The position numbers and the translations under genes were made by a program. A DNA stretch of 19,888 nt, taken from positions 1 through 19,888 of the forward strand of contig JACKQL020000272.1 in the NCBI GenBank assembly GCA_018296165.2, in the 5' to 3' direction. Shown piece after piece: positions 8,802 through 18,373 of the stretch. The notes under the pieces are model-generated. The model saw only the letters and a program-made list of their open reading frames with translations, made no database searches and was not told the origin of the DNA. How positions within the stretch are numbered: position 1 is the first letter of the stretch; the number at the start of each line of letters is the position of its first letter. Source of the DNA: Termitomyces sp. T153 (taxonomy: Eukaryota; Basidiomycota; Agaricomycetes; Agaricales; Lyophyllaceae).

Positions 8802-10210
8802 TTAGTCACCCACCTCCTCTGGGATCCTCCTCACCACACCACTGACAAGATTGACCTCCATCTGGGCAACCACTATAGCCAGGACCTCTGGTTGCTCTAG
8901 CAGAGGCTCTTCCACATCAGTCACTAGTTTCTACCATGCCCCAGGAGCTGCCACATTCCTCTGCTGATTCCCTGCCAACAACCATGCCATCTGCTACAAC
9001 CCCTGCTCCAACTCCAAAGGAAGTCCTCCAGGCATCTGCGCCAGCCCATCTTGCATCAAGGTGTGAGCAGTTGATGCCCCATTGAGAAGGATGTGGTGTT
9101 GTCAGACCCAGTCTAACCTACTTATGTTAGTAGGATCAGCAGAGCAAGAAACAAAGAAGACTCATGCATCACTCCCCTCTACTCTGAGGCTGCCTTGTTG
9201 GCCAGCCATTCCTGATGGCATCTCCCTGCCTCCATTGCCACTCTGGCCCCCTCTGCCTCCACAGCCCTTTGCTGCACCTCCACCCTCTGTTCTGCTCATG
9301 CCTCCAACTTCCCCAACTATTCCTGCAATTCCTACACCTCTAATAACTGCTCTGTGACTATCTGCATAGCCACTCCCAGCTCCCACTGCACCATGTCTTT
9401 GTTCTGCTGTACTTTATCACACTCCCACTAGACCCCATCACAATCCCTCTCAATCCTCCAGACCTTGTCCTCATGCAACACTGGCAGTTGGGTCAATGCC
9501 TCTGCTCATCACTGCTAAAATGTCTCAAGGAGTGCAAGGGAAGAACTGGAGGTCTCCCCAGAACCCCCCATCAGAACCCCTGAGCTTAGAGAGTACACAT
9601 GTGGCCCTAGAGGGCCTGCCATCAACTCCCCTCCCTACAGCTGCTTACTAGGCCCTGCCTCTGGCAAGGGGGATGCCCTCCATTTCCTCTTGTTGTGTGC
9701 TGCCAAAGCCCCCTCCCTTCATCTGCCCTACAGGAGTCCCACTTTCATTGCAGACTGCCCTGCACTTACTCCACCCTCTACTCCAGACCCCCAACCTGAT
9801 AGCTTGCCCCTGTGCCTCTTGAGTAACTGCTCCACCACCCATGCCATGTCCCACTCCTGCTCCTCTGACATGCAGACTGCATGCCAACTCAATGGGATTG
9901 GGCACTTTTTGTGCCTCATACAACATGAGATGCACACCAAAGTGTCCCAATGGGAGCCCTGTGTTGGCTCCTTGGAATTGCAATGATCCCTGCAAAGAGC
10001 ACAAAGAGTGCACTATGACATCAAATTACCTCAAAACTTGACACAACAGACACAAGGCACTCACCAGAACTTCTGCTGGCACTATTCTAGAGTTGGAGAA
10101 CCCCATGCTTGCTCCACTGCCTCCATGAACTTCTCTGGAGTCACCTCTACCTGAGCGACCTACAGTGCCTCTGGAATGACCTGGATCTTTTCTGGGCCAA
10201 AATTGGATCT
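8802..10210 (-). pseudogene. Decayed intron-containing gene: Cys-rich/coiled-coil protein of unknown function
   Basis: A coherent reading can be followed on the minus strand. The first exon ends with PEKFMEAVEQAWGSP and QQKFW. After a 75-nt GT-AG intron (10064-9990) the frame continues DHCNSKEPTQGSHWDTLVC, CISCCMRHKKC, then EEQEWDMAWVVEQLLKRHRGK. A Ser/Gly-rich stretch leads into a long Glu/Gln/Arg coiled coil (about 9460-9140). After a second probable intron (about 9050-9160, edges unresolved) the C-terminus reads VAQMEVNLVSGVVRRIPEE and stops at 8802. It is broken by stops and at least one frame change, most stops lying where Arg codons fit. It resembles Cys-rich plus coiled-coil hypothetical proteins common in agaricomycetes; this is recollection, not a search. 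Its function is unknown. It lies antisense to the LTR at 10702. Confidence 0.55.
9990..10064 (-). other. Intron in the decayed minus-strand gene
   Basis: On the minus strand it begins GTGAGTGCC and ends CTCTTTGCAG, 75 nt, phase 2. Joining the exons across it completes a Trp codon and keeps the family-like frame open on both sides. An intron means this was a spliced host-type gene, or an antisense passenger whose intron was not removed during retrotransposition. Confidence 0.65.
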
Positions 10211-10701
10211 TGAGGACCATCTCACTAACACCAAAACTGACCCCGCTGAACCTCCACCTTAAAATGGGGACCCCAATGGGCCAGCCACAGCTGCAGACAA
10301 TTCTGTTGAACTCAATCAGCAACTCCAGAACACAGAAAAAACAGACCCACACTCATAGCTATAGTATATAGCCTTCACCTGCCTGTGGTCCCAATGGGAA
10401 TTGGACTCTCCTGAGGAAGAGAGAGCAGGAGATGTTGATGATAATGTGGATGATGCTGACAATGCTAGGGATAGAGCAGGGGAAGGCATGGCAAGGAGTT
10501 TGGGAACCCTGGGGTATGTCTGATCCTTTTAATGACTTGGGAGAACTCCCTGACAAATGGCAGCCATGCTTTGACTTTGTTCTCCATGCCACCACTGCTT
10601 GCTGCAGTTTGATCAATATTACTTGGCTTTGATTTCCATGCCCTGCCAATCCCTGAACTGCACCCCACATCTCAAGGGTCTTGATGCTGAACTGGGGGTG
10701 A
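10211..10701. other. Sequence between the minus-strand gene and the LTR
   Basis: CpG-poor. A plus-strand frame near 10408-10515 reads acidic and Arg/Asp-rich (EEERAGDVDDNVDDADNARD) and then stops; it is too short to identify. The last bases before 10702 (GAACTGGGGGTGA) look like a polypurine tract, so this may be the 3' end of the interior of the family-2 element. No gene is claimed. Confidence 0.4.
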
Positions 10702-10819
10702 TGTCATGACCTGCTCTCTGGACCCCTGACCTTGTTCCCAACCTGCTTCCTTCCCTGGAGCTCCCCCTAACATCCTGTCAAACTCCCCCAGCCTTCATCC
10801 ACCCTCTGTGCCCACTCTG

Positions 10820-10882
10820 GGTAACTCTGACACTTCTTTGGCAAACTCTGACAGCTCCCTGGCTAACTCTAATGCCTTCTCT
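10820..10882 (+). repeat. 21-bp tandem repeat in the family-2 LTR
   Basis: Three units, for example GTAACTCTGACACTTCTTTG, GCAAACTCTGACAGCTCCCTG and GCTAACTCTAATGCC. It matches in position and period the array at 2204-2276 of the solo LTR. Confidence 0.7.
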
Positions 10883-11150
10883 GCAGCTGTCAATGCTTCC
10901 CCTGACTTTCCTGAGCCCCTGGAACCCTCCCTCACCATTCCTAAACCTGCTGTATGTCACCAGTCCATCACCCTAGTTCACCCAACCTACTCTGGAGCAT
11001 TATGATAACCCTGGCCCACATCCTTGACTGATCCCATCAGAATATCACTGTGGCCCATCCCCTAATCACAACTAACACCTGTTGACCCTGCACAGCTCTG
11101 TCGAGCCCTACCACCACACCCATTGTCCCTTGGAACTCTCCAGCAGTCAG

Positions 11151-11158
11151 TATATAAG
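11151..11158 (+). promoter_or_regulatory. TATA box of the family-2 LTR
   Basis: TATATAAG in the context CAGTCAGTATATAAG, matched in the solo LTR. The 20-bp block at 11192-11211, about 35 bases downstream, is identical in both copies and keeps its ACGT. It may mark the transcription start or R-region boundary. Confidence 0.6.
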
Positions 11159-12006
11159 TTGTAGAGTGGCTCCTTGTGCTCTAGTCTTGATATTGCTTAA
11201 CGTTACCTATGGGCTGATTGTTTCTGTCTTGTGTTTTGTATTTTGTATTTTGTTTCCCTTTCTATCAGTCTCCCAGTTTTATCCCAGTCTCCCAGTCTTG
11301 TCTTGTCTCTATTTCCATTATCATCTCATGATTGTTTTGTATCTCTGCTTGAATCTATTTTTGTTCTCATCTCAATCTCATCTTGACTCTGTCTTGTCTC
11401 ATTTGACTCCATTTCCTTTATTGTGTTCAAGCCTTCTCAACCCTAACACCATTACAAACTCCACGCTTATGATTACAAACTTCAAACATTCATTAAACCA
11501 ACTCTGGACCTCACTATTTGCTCAGTTCTGAAACCCATCAACATCTGTTGATCCTCCATCAAGCTCCAGCTCTGCTCCCATCACTTGCATAGCCTCCGCT
11601 TACCCTGCACCTTCAATACTCACTTCTGGACTTGTACCTGGTGCCCCATCAAGTCTGACCACTTCCCTGCAACTTGTCCTAGACTTCTTCAGACCACCCT
11701 GGACTTGTTCAGACCACTCCCCCTTGCTTATCCTCCCCAGTCTCCAAAGTCTAGACCCTCTCCAAATGCCAAGTTATCAGTGCAGAATGTCACATCTGCC
11801 TAGTAAGGATTCACCCAGTGTAACTGAGCCCCCATGGTCAGTGGAACCTGACAGTGGGATTTTTAACAGTGCTGTCAGGTGACATCATTGGCAGAGATTT
11901 TGTGGAGTTCCTTTTACATATCAGTATGATGTATTACAGAATGAGAGTTCTGTTTGTCATGACATGTCAACACATCAACTTCTTGAAAAGTTCTCTCACT
12001 GCCTCA

Positions 12007-12366
12007 ATGGACCCTCCTACTGATCAGAAATGTGGCAAGTGTCAGCATATGCTATTGGTGAACACATCAAATTTCAGTCTAAAGCCTGATAATCAGTTCT
12101 CAAAAACATGTTCCTCATGTATAAAACAACAGCAGCAGGCTGACAGACAGTGTGCTGCTGCAAATCAGGAGAACAGGGCACCAGATCAGAACACTGATGC
12201 TGATGCCATTGACCTGCTGACTGACCTTCCTGTTGTTGAGTTGAAGACATTTTTGCAGTCACTTGGAGATCTTTCCAAGACTGAAGACATTATTCCTCTT
12301 GATACCCACATTGAGTTTGACAAAAATATTGCCAAAAAGTGCAATCCATGTTGTGTGTTTGGCTGA
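12007..12366 (+). pseudogene. Decayed N-terminal part of a Cys-rich, possibly transposon-derived protein
   Basis: From the ATG at 12007 the frame begins MDPPTDQKCGKCQHML and shows CGKC and, 30-odd residues later, CSSC, a spacing that suggests a small zinc-binding domain. A Gln-rich linker, an acidic region and a TFLQSLGDL-like helix follow. The frame stops at a TGA (12364-12366) three bases before a strong splice donor GTAAGT (12369), and an acceptor TTTACTCAG lies at 12479. Arg would fit that TGA. Similar CxxC...KTCSSC...helix N-termini occur in fungal transposon-associated proteins, which is a tentative memory-based link. Nothing convincing continues after the acceptor, so the gene appears truncated. 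The family-2 LTR ends about 150 bp upstream of the ATG. Confidence 0.4.
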
Positions 12367-12479
12367 TGGTAAGTTGCAAGTACTTTTTATCATGACATGA
12401 CCTTGACACAACCTGCAAAAAAAAATATTCAACTCTGAAATATGCTTGAAATCTATCATATCCACATTTATTTACTCAG

Positions 12480-13856
12480 TGATATATTGAGTCAGGCTGA
12501 GGCGGCAACTGATAGTCTACACCTGACAAGCGTTGTTGAAATCCCACCTAGTCTAAGCATCGGCATCCTCCGAAGGTCACATGTTTGTGAAGCAGTTGCT
12601 GGGTCAATAGCGTTCACTGATCAGGCCGGAGAACTAGTCGGGATGTTGTCCGTGACTCAGAATACCGTAGCGCGGATGACATAATCACCCATGTATTCCC
12701 ACGTTGAAATCAAAGGCGCCCTTTGCGACGCGGCTGAAACTGAAGAAATTCTCTTATGCCATCGATTTCGCATAAGCTATGTACTCACCGACTGCAACAT
12801 GAACATGTACAACAACAACAATGAGTCTTAACGAAGCCTTCCAAATTGAACTTTGGTTTTATTCTTTTGCACTCTGTGCCGCAGAGTAGCGGTGGTTGGC
12901 CGAGCAGTATGTGAGGGGGCTCAAAACTCTATCTCTCAAAAACATCAGCCTCGCCCTTTCCTTCGACTCAGGAGTCTCTCAAGCCTCCCGAAACTCATCT
13001 TCGGTGTCGATTCATGTCCGTATAACGGCGTTGAACATACATGACTTGTGAGTCTTGTGTGCACCTGCATCACCTCGTAACTTTCAGTCCCACCCGCTCT
13101 TACCCACACCCTCATCCGCTCTGATTACCGATCATGAACGTACATACCTACATTGAAGGGGTAAATTGCACTTTTTCAAGGAAGGTCATGAAGCGCGTGC
13201 GTTCTAAGAGGTAGTGTGGCCTTCTTTCCATAAACTGCTCATAAGCTTCCCATAGTGCGGAGCGTAAAGAAGCCCGCTTGTCACGTCTGCTTGTTACCAG
13301 ATATTCTCCATCGATGGCTCTTACAACTGTAGTGTGCTGATTTTTGATTTCTCCTACTCGTGTCTATGTCCGTCACAAATTGCGTGTGTTGATTTTGTCC
13401 TTTCTCAGCTATATCTCCCAGGCTCCTGTGACTGCTAGTATTTTTGTCCTTCTGAAAACACGAGTAGTCGACCTCGTAACCCTTTTGGCATTTGACCATG
13501 TGTCTGTACTATGTCAAGCCATGCTTGAGCATCGTTTTCGTTGGTCAAAGCTCTGAGATGAAGAAATAATATCGGTCATCTCTCTCATAAAACCACTCAG
13601 ACACTCTCACATGCTGGACGGCTTTGGGGAACGTTGAGTCCCAGTCCTCAATCACGAGGTGGTCATTCTTCCCTTGATCTTGGCAAGGCTCCCACCCACT
13701 CCAAATACCGCTCAACAGGAGCTGAGTCCGCGCTTTCGAAGACCAGTGAAGCTGCTGCTTATGCATACAATCACGAGAAGATGAGGTGCTCACACGCAGG
13801 CTCAGAATCCCATAAATATAATAGGTTGAGTGGAGCGAAACTAACATTGGATCTTC
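12480..13856. other. CpG-normal intergenic stretch upstream of the BVMO
   Basis: CG dinucleotides reappear abruptly at about 12480 and base composition resembles the BVMO gene. Frames at 12442-12684, 12853-13044 and 13281-13499 show no motif, and their composition is not protein-like. A minus-strand frame at 13545-13871 is considered among the findings. No RNA gene or repeat was recognised. The stretch probably holds the BVMO promoter. Confidence 0.5.
13812..13823 (+). promoter_or_regulatory. Possible TATA element of the BVMO gene
   Basis: ATAAATATAATA lies 34-45 bases before the ATG at 13857, in a locally A/T-rich spot. If used, the 5' leader would be very short (about 10 bases), so the element or the start assignment is uncertain. 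Confidence 0.35.
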
Positions 13857-15577
13857 ATGGCTGGACTCCAAAACCTTGACGTTCTCATCGTGGGCGCAGG
13901 CTTCAGCGGCGTCTATCAGCTGTACAAACTGCGCAAAGCCGGATTCTCGGTGAAACTTTTCGAAGCTGGCAGTAGTTTCGGCGGTATCTGGTATTGGAAC
14001 CGTTACCCTGGTGCTCGCGTTGACTCCGACTTTGCGATCTATCAGCTCTCCATTGAGGAACTATGGAGGGACTGGAACTGGACGGAAAAGTTCCCAGGCC
14101 GCCAGGAGCTAGTCGAGTATTTCAAGTACGTCGACGGAAAGCTCGATCTGAGCCGTGACATCTCTTTCAACACTCGCGTAACCTCCGCCTCCTTCGACAC
14201 TACCGCAAACCGCTGGTCCGTCTTCACAGACACCGGAGTAACGGTTAATCCTCGCTTCATGGTTCTCTGCACCGGCTTTGCATCCAAACCTCTCTTCCCC
14301 GTCATACCAGGACTCGACACCTTCCAAGGCATCGTGCATCACACCTCATCATGGCCCGAAGACGGGTTTGACATGACCGGAAAGCGCGTGGGTGTCATTG
14401 GGACGGGTGCAAGCGGTGTGCAGGTGATACAGGAGGCTGGGCTTGTCGCAGCCCATCTCACCGTCTTCCAACGTACGCCTAACACTGCAGTGGCGATGAT
14501 GAATGAGCGCCCCATCAGCGTAGCCATGCAGACTAAGATGAAAGAGGAAATCTATCCCATCCTTTTCAAGCGCCGTGAACAAACATTCACCGGGTTCCAA
14601 TACGATTATCTACCCCCCGGCAAGTTTTACGACATGTCCCCGGAGGAGCGGTATCTCTTCTTGGATGATTTATGGACGAAGGGAGGATTCCGCTACTGGT
14701 TTGGCACGTTCGAGGATATCTTCTATGATCAGAGAGTAAATGACGAGGTGTATGCGTTCTGGAGGAAAAAGGTACTCGAGCGAGTTCAGGACCCTGAGAT
14801 GCAGCGCAAGCTCGCCCCAGAGAAACCGCGCCACCCGTTCGGAGTCAAGCGCGTCAGCCTGGAACAATGGTATTACGAGGTGTTCAACCAACCTAACGTC
14901 GATCTCATCGATATCAACGAGAACCCGATTGTCGAAATCACTCCGAAAGGCGTGAAGACGCAGGATGGGATGGTGCATGAACTCGATGTGCTTGTTCTCG
15001 CTACTGGCTTTGATGCAGTGACGGGAAGTATCGCTCAAATCGGCATTCAGGGAGTGGATGGCGTCGCTATTGGTGATATGTGGAAACAAAGAGGACTCTC
15101 GACGTATCTGGGTATGACAGTCACCGGCTATCCCAACATGTTCTTCCCATACGGCCCTCATGGTCCTACAGCATTTTGCAACGGACCCACATGCGCCGTA
15201 AGTTTTTTCACCACGAAATCTTCTATTTCCAAGTCCTTTTTTTCATACACCCACAATAACACTATCAACAGGAAGTCCAAGGTAACTGGATCATCGACTG
15301 TCTCACCTATCTCCGCGAACACAACTACTCTCGCATTGACGCAACACGGGAAGCTTCAGAAGCCTGGGTCCAGCGCGTAAACGACATTTTCAACAAAGGT
15401 CTCTGGTTGCAGGCAAAGTCGTGGTACACAGGTGCGAATGTACCGGGGAAGCGCCTCGAATCGCTCAACTTTTCTGGTGGCCTCCCACTATATACCAACC
15501 TGATTCAAGAGAGTGCTCGGGGTGGGTATGTGGGCTTCACGCTTACTCCGGACACAGATATTTCAGTTAAGCTTTAG
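13857..15577 (+). CDS. Type I Baeyer-Villiger monooxygenase (FAD/NADPH), two exons, intact
   Basis: Exons 13857-15197 and 15272-15577 give 548 residues, the usual length for the cyclohexanone-monooxygenase group. The enzyme class inserts one oxygen from O2 beside a ketone to make an ester or lactone, using FAD and NADPH. Visible landmarks are the FAD Rossmann motif GAGFSG (13-18), GGIWYWNRYPGARVD (42-56), the BVMO fingerprint FQGIVHHTSSWP (156-167), the NADPH Rossmann motif GTGASG (182-187), a probable catalytic Arg at 332 (GVKRVS), ATGFD (382-386), and near the C-terminus SWYTGANVPGK and LNFSGGLPLY in exon 2. The ATG leaves the usual short lead before the FAD motif. The protein ends in VKL, only loosely like a peroxisomal SKL signal. 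No signal peptide or membrane segment is seen. Substrate is unknown. No other biosynthetic gene is in the window. Codon use is CpG-normal, unlike the flanking repeats. Confidence 0.95.
15198..15271 (+). other. Intron of the BVMO gene
   Basis: 74 nt, GTAAGT to AACAG, phase 0. Reading through it gives a non-family tail and a stop at 15380. Removing it joins CNGPTCA to EVQGNWIIDC and restores the conserved BVMO C-terminus. A plausible branch region (ACTATCAAC) lies just before the acceptor. Confidence 0.92.
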
Positions 15578-16391
15578 TGAATGCCTACATGCCGACATGT
15601 CGTTGGGCTTGGAATTTTTTCAAGTGGACGGTGGTTCTGCATGAATATGATAGGAATTCTCCATAAATCAAATGAGTTCCCGTTCTGATCCGATATCTCT
15701 TACTAAGAACATGGAACCAACATAACTTTCGTTGAACGGCAATCAGTACTATCTTGAGTCTTCGATGCCACGGAACTCGCCAGAGCGCTTAAGAGAAGTA
15801 TTTCAATGTCTTCTAGACTCCAATTTTCAAAAGCCCGAAGTAGAGACCGGATTCCTTTGCCCCACTTTAATGCCTCCCCTGACTTTCTATGATAAACACC
15901 TTGACAAACGATTGTCATTAAAAAAGGTAGCTTCGACCTCCTCCCTCCTCTCTGACCTATTGAAAACTGTTGACAATGCCTTGGATTCTGTTATTGCTGA
16001 TGATATTGGATTGCCTTCTGTAGAGGAAGGATTCCCAAACTCTAAAATGTTCACTATATGAGCTACAATCTGTGCCTTGGGCATGTGCCTGTAGCTCTTG
16101 CCAAGTCCCAGACCCAATCTCACTTTGTTTGGTTAGGTCCTGAATATTCTAACTCAATACTCAGTCCTAGACCCAACCTCACTTTGTTTGGTTAGGTCTT
16201 TGTATTTGATAATCCAATGCTAAGATCCAGATCCAACCTCACTTTGTTCAGTTAGGTCTTTGTATTTTGTTGACTCAGTGTTACTTTTCTCTTACAATTC
16301 AATGTACTGAGATTTCATATATAAACTAATCATGTATCTATATCACATTATCAACAAAATACTACAATGTCCACTAGTATATAATTAGAGA
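15578..16391. other. BVMO 3' flank and CpG-poor transition zone
   Basis: After the BVMO stop, the sequence is CpG-normal to about 15850 and CpG-poor beyond. Overlapping frames at 15732-16061 (plus) and 15703-15918 (minus) show no family motif and are not called. No clear AATAAA polyadenylation signal was found. The notable structure is the 60-bp tandem repeat at 16104-16280. Confidence 0.45.
16104..16280. repeat. 60-bp tandem repeat, about three copies
   Basis: The core CCAACCTCACTTTGTTTGG and a following TTAGGTC recur with the preceding GACCCA or GATCCA starting at 16111, 16170 and 16230, i.e. 59 and 60 bases apart. The linker between cores is less conserved. The array lies about 110 bp upstream of the old family-3 LTR. 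Confidence 0.75.
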
Positions 16392-16996
16392 TGCTGAAAA
16401 TTATAAAAGTTAGTGCTAACCAAGCAATTATTTAAACAGTTGATAAGACCCACTTGTTGCTAAGCACCATTTTCAGCATTGTTGATTGGACAGCAGCTGA
16501 CTATATTGTACATGACCTGGCACAAGTCACAACACTTAGCATGTGAGGTCTAGCCCTAAGGTCTGGAGCAGTGTAGCCTGTGCATGGGATTTTAGTGACC
16601 ACAAGACTTATGGATCATGAGCCACATCATGTGGAGTCTGGACTTTGGATCTAGAATGACAAGGCCAAGACTCTTCTTAGCAATGATCACTAGCAACGTT
16701 TCCTGGTGACAACACTGCCTCCTCTTTAAAAAGGGATATATGGACAGCTGTGTGATTCCTTACTTATCATTTTTCTTGTCAAGCTTACAAACATACTTGA
16801 ATGGCATCTACACTTCAGGTATTGACATTGGAAATGCTCTTTTCTTGTGATTGACAATTTTTAAGCATCTTATTGACATTGCATACATATACTTGGTTAC
16901 TAGACTGACATCTAGTATGTATCATAAATACTTGGGGCAGATGCTATCACTAGCAGTGACTCATATTTCCTTTCTAAAAACTATACCTACAAACAG

Positions 16997-17004
16997 TATA
17001 AATA
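16997..17004 (+). promoter_or_regulatory. TATA box of the old family-3 LTR
   Basis: TATAAATA followed by CTGCCTGTACATAGA, identical in arrangement to TATAAATACTGCCTGCACATAGA in the young copy. The conservation across two very differently decayed copies supports a real promoter and start-site region. Confidence 0.7.
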
Positions 17005-17019
17005 CTGCCTGTACATAGA

Positions 17020-17480
17020 GACAAAATAACAAGCTGTAAGGGCGACCTCTGGAGGCTGGGGCTCAATTACACAGCTGGCAAAGGGAAATCCAAAGTCTAT
17101 TCAGTACTGTACAGTGTCTACTGAGATAACTACTCACCTGGCAAAGGGAAATCCAAAGAGAACAAGTCTGGGGATTCCCTAGGCCAGGTGTGATGCTTCA
17201 GAGGCTTCAGAAGCATGAGAAACAACTGTACAGTATGACAGAGAAAAAAGACACAAGTGATGTGTCAGCAATTGGTCAGCAGTTACATAAGCTGGTGGCA
17301 GTGTCAAAGGGGCACACTTGTCTGAATTATTGACAGAGAACCAGTGCAGCCTGAGGGCTGAAACTAAGACCAATAGATAGAGAAAAGGAAGGAGAATAAA
17401 GGAAAACTATAACAGAGCAAATCTGACAAGAACTGGAGGAGGAGAAGGGGAAACAAGTGAGACATCCCCTGACACAAACA
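17020..17480. repeat. Extra ~460-bp segment inside the old family-3 LTR, with a 21-bp direct repeat
   Basis: The young LTR passes almost directly from ACATAGA to TACTCCCCCATCTATAAGC; the old one has roughly 460 extra bases between the equivalent points. The segment contains CTGGCAAAGGGAAATCCAAAG twice, at 17075-17095 and 17138-17158. No terminal inverted repeat, tRNA-like box or coding frame was recognised, and no target duplication could be fixed. It may be a small insertion, or sequence deleted from the young copy. Confidence 0.5.
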
Positions 17481-18011
17481 GAGTACTGTTCCCCCTCATT
17501 AGCTCTCAGCTTACCAGCTTCAAATCTCTTATTGCCCCTTTCTTTTGTCATCACCAACAACTTAGTGACAGTCTTGACAACCTTGACCTTGACTTAGTGT
17601 GGGTGCCAACTGTGGGTACCCTTAGTGTTATTTTGGCTTAGTGACACTAGTGACTACAGCCAGGTGACTAGTTTGTGTTTGTCCCCCAGCCTACTTTAAC
17701 TTCACTTGTTTCTTATTTCCAACTCCCCTTTTATCACTTAGTTCCCCTTTTCTTAGCAATTCTTTTGCCTTTGTTCCTCTCCCCTTCTTTTACCCAGTAA
17801 CCTTTTGTTACTGTCTAGCAAGTTAGGCTGGCAATAGCAACATTTTTCACTTCACTCCTCATCCCCTTTACATCAACTAGCTCTTGTTTTCTGGGACAGT
17901 TACTGGCTTGCCCCTATTAACTTCCTATTGCCAGCTACCTTATCTATTTGCTAGAGTTTAGGTCTTCTGGTTTCCTGCACAGCAGCTAGGTGACATAGGA
18001 GCACATCATTT

Positions 18012-18028
18012 TGGAGCCCACCACAAGG
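18012..18028 (+). promoter_or_regulatory. Primer-binding-site candidate of element 3
   Basis: TGGAGCCCACCACAAGG begins three bases after the LTR end. A TGG start, complementary to a tRNA CCA end, and this position fit a minus-strand primer site. The tRNA was not identified. Confidence 0.5.
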
Positions 18029-18373
18029 GATATTTAGGTAACCATTCCATTAGAAACTAGAGCTCAAGCAAAATGTTGCTTGGAAACTTTTAGCAAACTC
18101 CTGCTTCACTCTTTGTCAACTCCCCAGACCTCACAACCAGCTACTCAACCCTGACCTCTTGCCAACAAATTAGAGACTGCTAGGAACCTTCATGATGTTG
18201 GCAAAATTTTTGCTGACTTCCCAAGAGCCTTTATAGAATGCTTTCTTGATGCACCTCTATCACTGCTAACCACTACCAACTCATCTATCTTTTTTTCAGA
18301 AGCACATTCTATTCCCTCTTCACCAACTAACCCTCAGAACCCCCTCCCACCACTAATACCAACAATTGCTAAC

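Larger units (their letters stand above)
10702..11853 (+). mobile_element. Family-2 LTR, CpG-depleted, probably a 3' LTR
   Basis: 1152 bp, from TGTCATGACCTG to GGAACCTGACA, homologous end to end to the reverse complement of the solo LTR at 1222-2382. Where that copy has TGTCACGACCCG this one has TGTCATGACCTG, the expected result of CpG decay. A polypurine-like GGGGGTGA precedes it. The flanking pentamers differ (GGTGA left, GTGGG right), so it is not a solo LTR with a duplication but the right-hand LTR of a longer element whose 5' LTR lies outside the window or is lost. Confidence 0.85.
16392..18008 (+). mobile_element. Family-3 5' LTR, CpG-depleted
   Basis: This aligns in order with the CpG-rich LTR at 18787-19887: shared AGCACC...CAGCTGAC near the start, ACAAGTCACAACAC (about 16524), TTCAGGTATTGACAT (about 16815), TATAAATACTGCCTG at the promoter, ACTTAGTGTGG (about 17594), and TTTCCTGCAC to GGAGCACATCA at the end. 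It is longer (about 1.6 kb against 1.1 kb), mainly because of extra sequence at about 17020-17480. The left edge is approximate (TG at 16392). The right edge is followed by a primer-binding-site candidate and gag, which makes it a 5' LTR. Confidence 0.75.

Noticed and set aside
9082..9357. Proline-rich plus-strand frame
   Set aside because: It is the mirror of the Glu/Gln/Arg coiled-coil frame on the minus strand, which reads more like a real protein.
11082..11531. 149-codon plus-strand frame rich in Phe, Leu, Ser and Cys, looking like membrane segments
   Set aside because: It sits in the TATA/R/U5 part of the family-2 LTR and comes from CT-rich untranslated sequence.
13857..15380. BVMO read as a single 507-residue exon
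   Set aside because: The tail after residue 447 is low-complexity and lacks the conserved BVMO C-terminus, which is restored by the 74-nt GT-AG intron.
15732..16061. 109-codon plus-strand frame after the BVMO
   Set aside because: It crosses the CpG composition step near 15850, has no family motif, and is overlapped by minus-strand frames of equal quality.
17075..17158. Two 21-bp direct repeats considered as a CRISPR-like or SINE structure
   Set aside because: Only two copies, eukaryotic context, and no A/B boxes or leader. Treated as a simple direct repeat.
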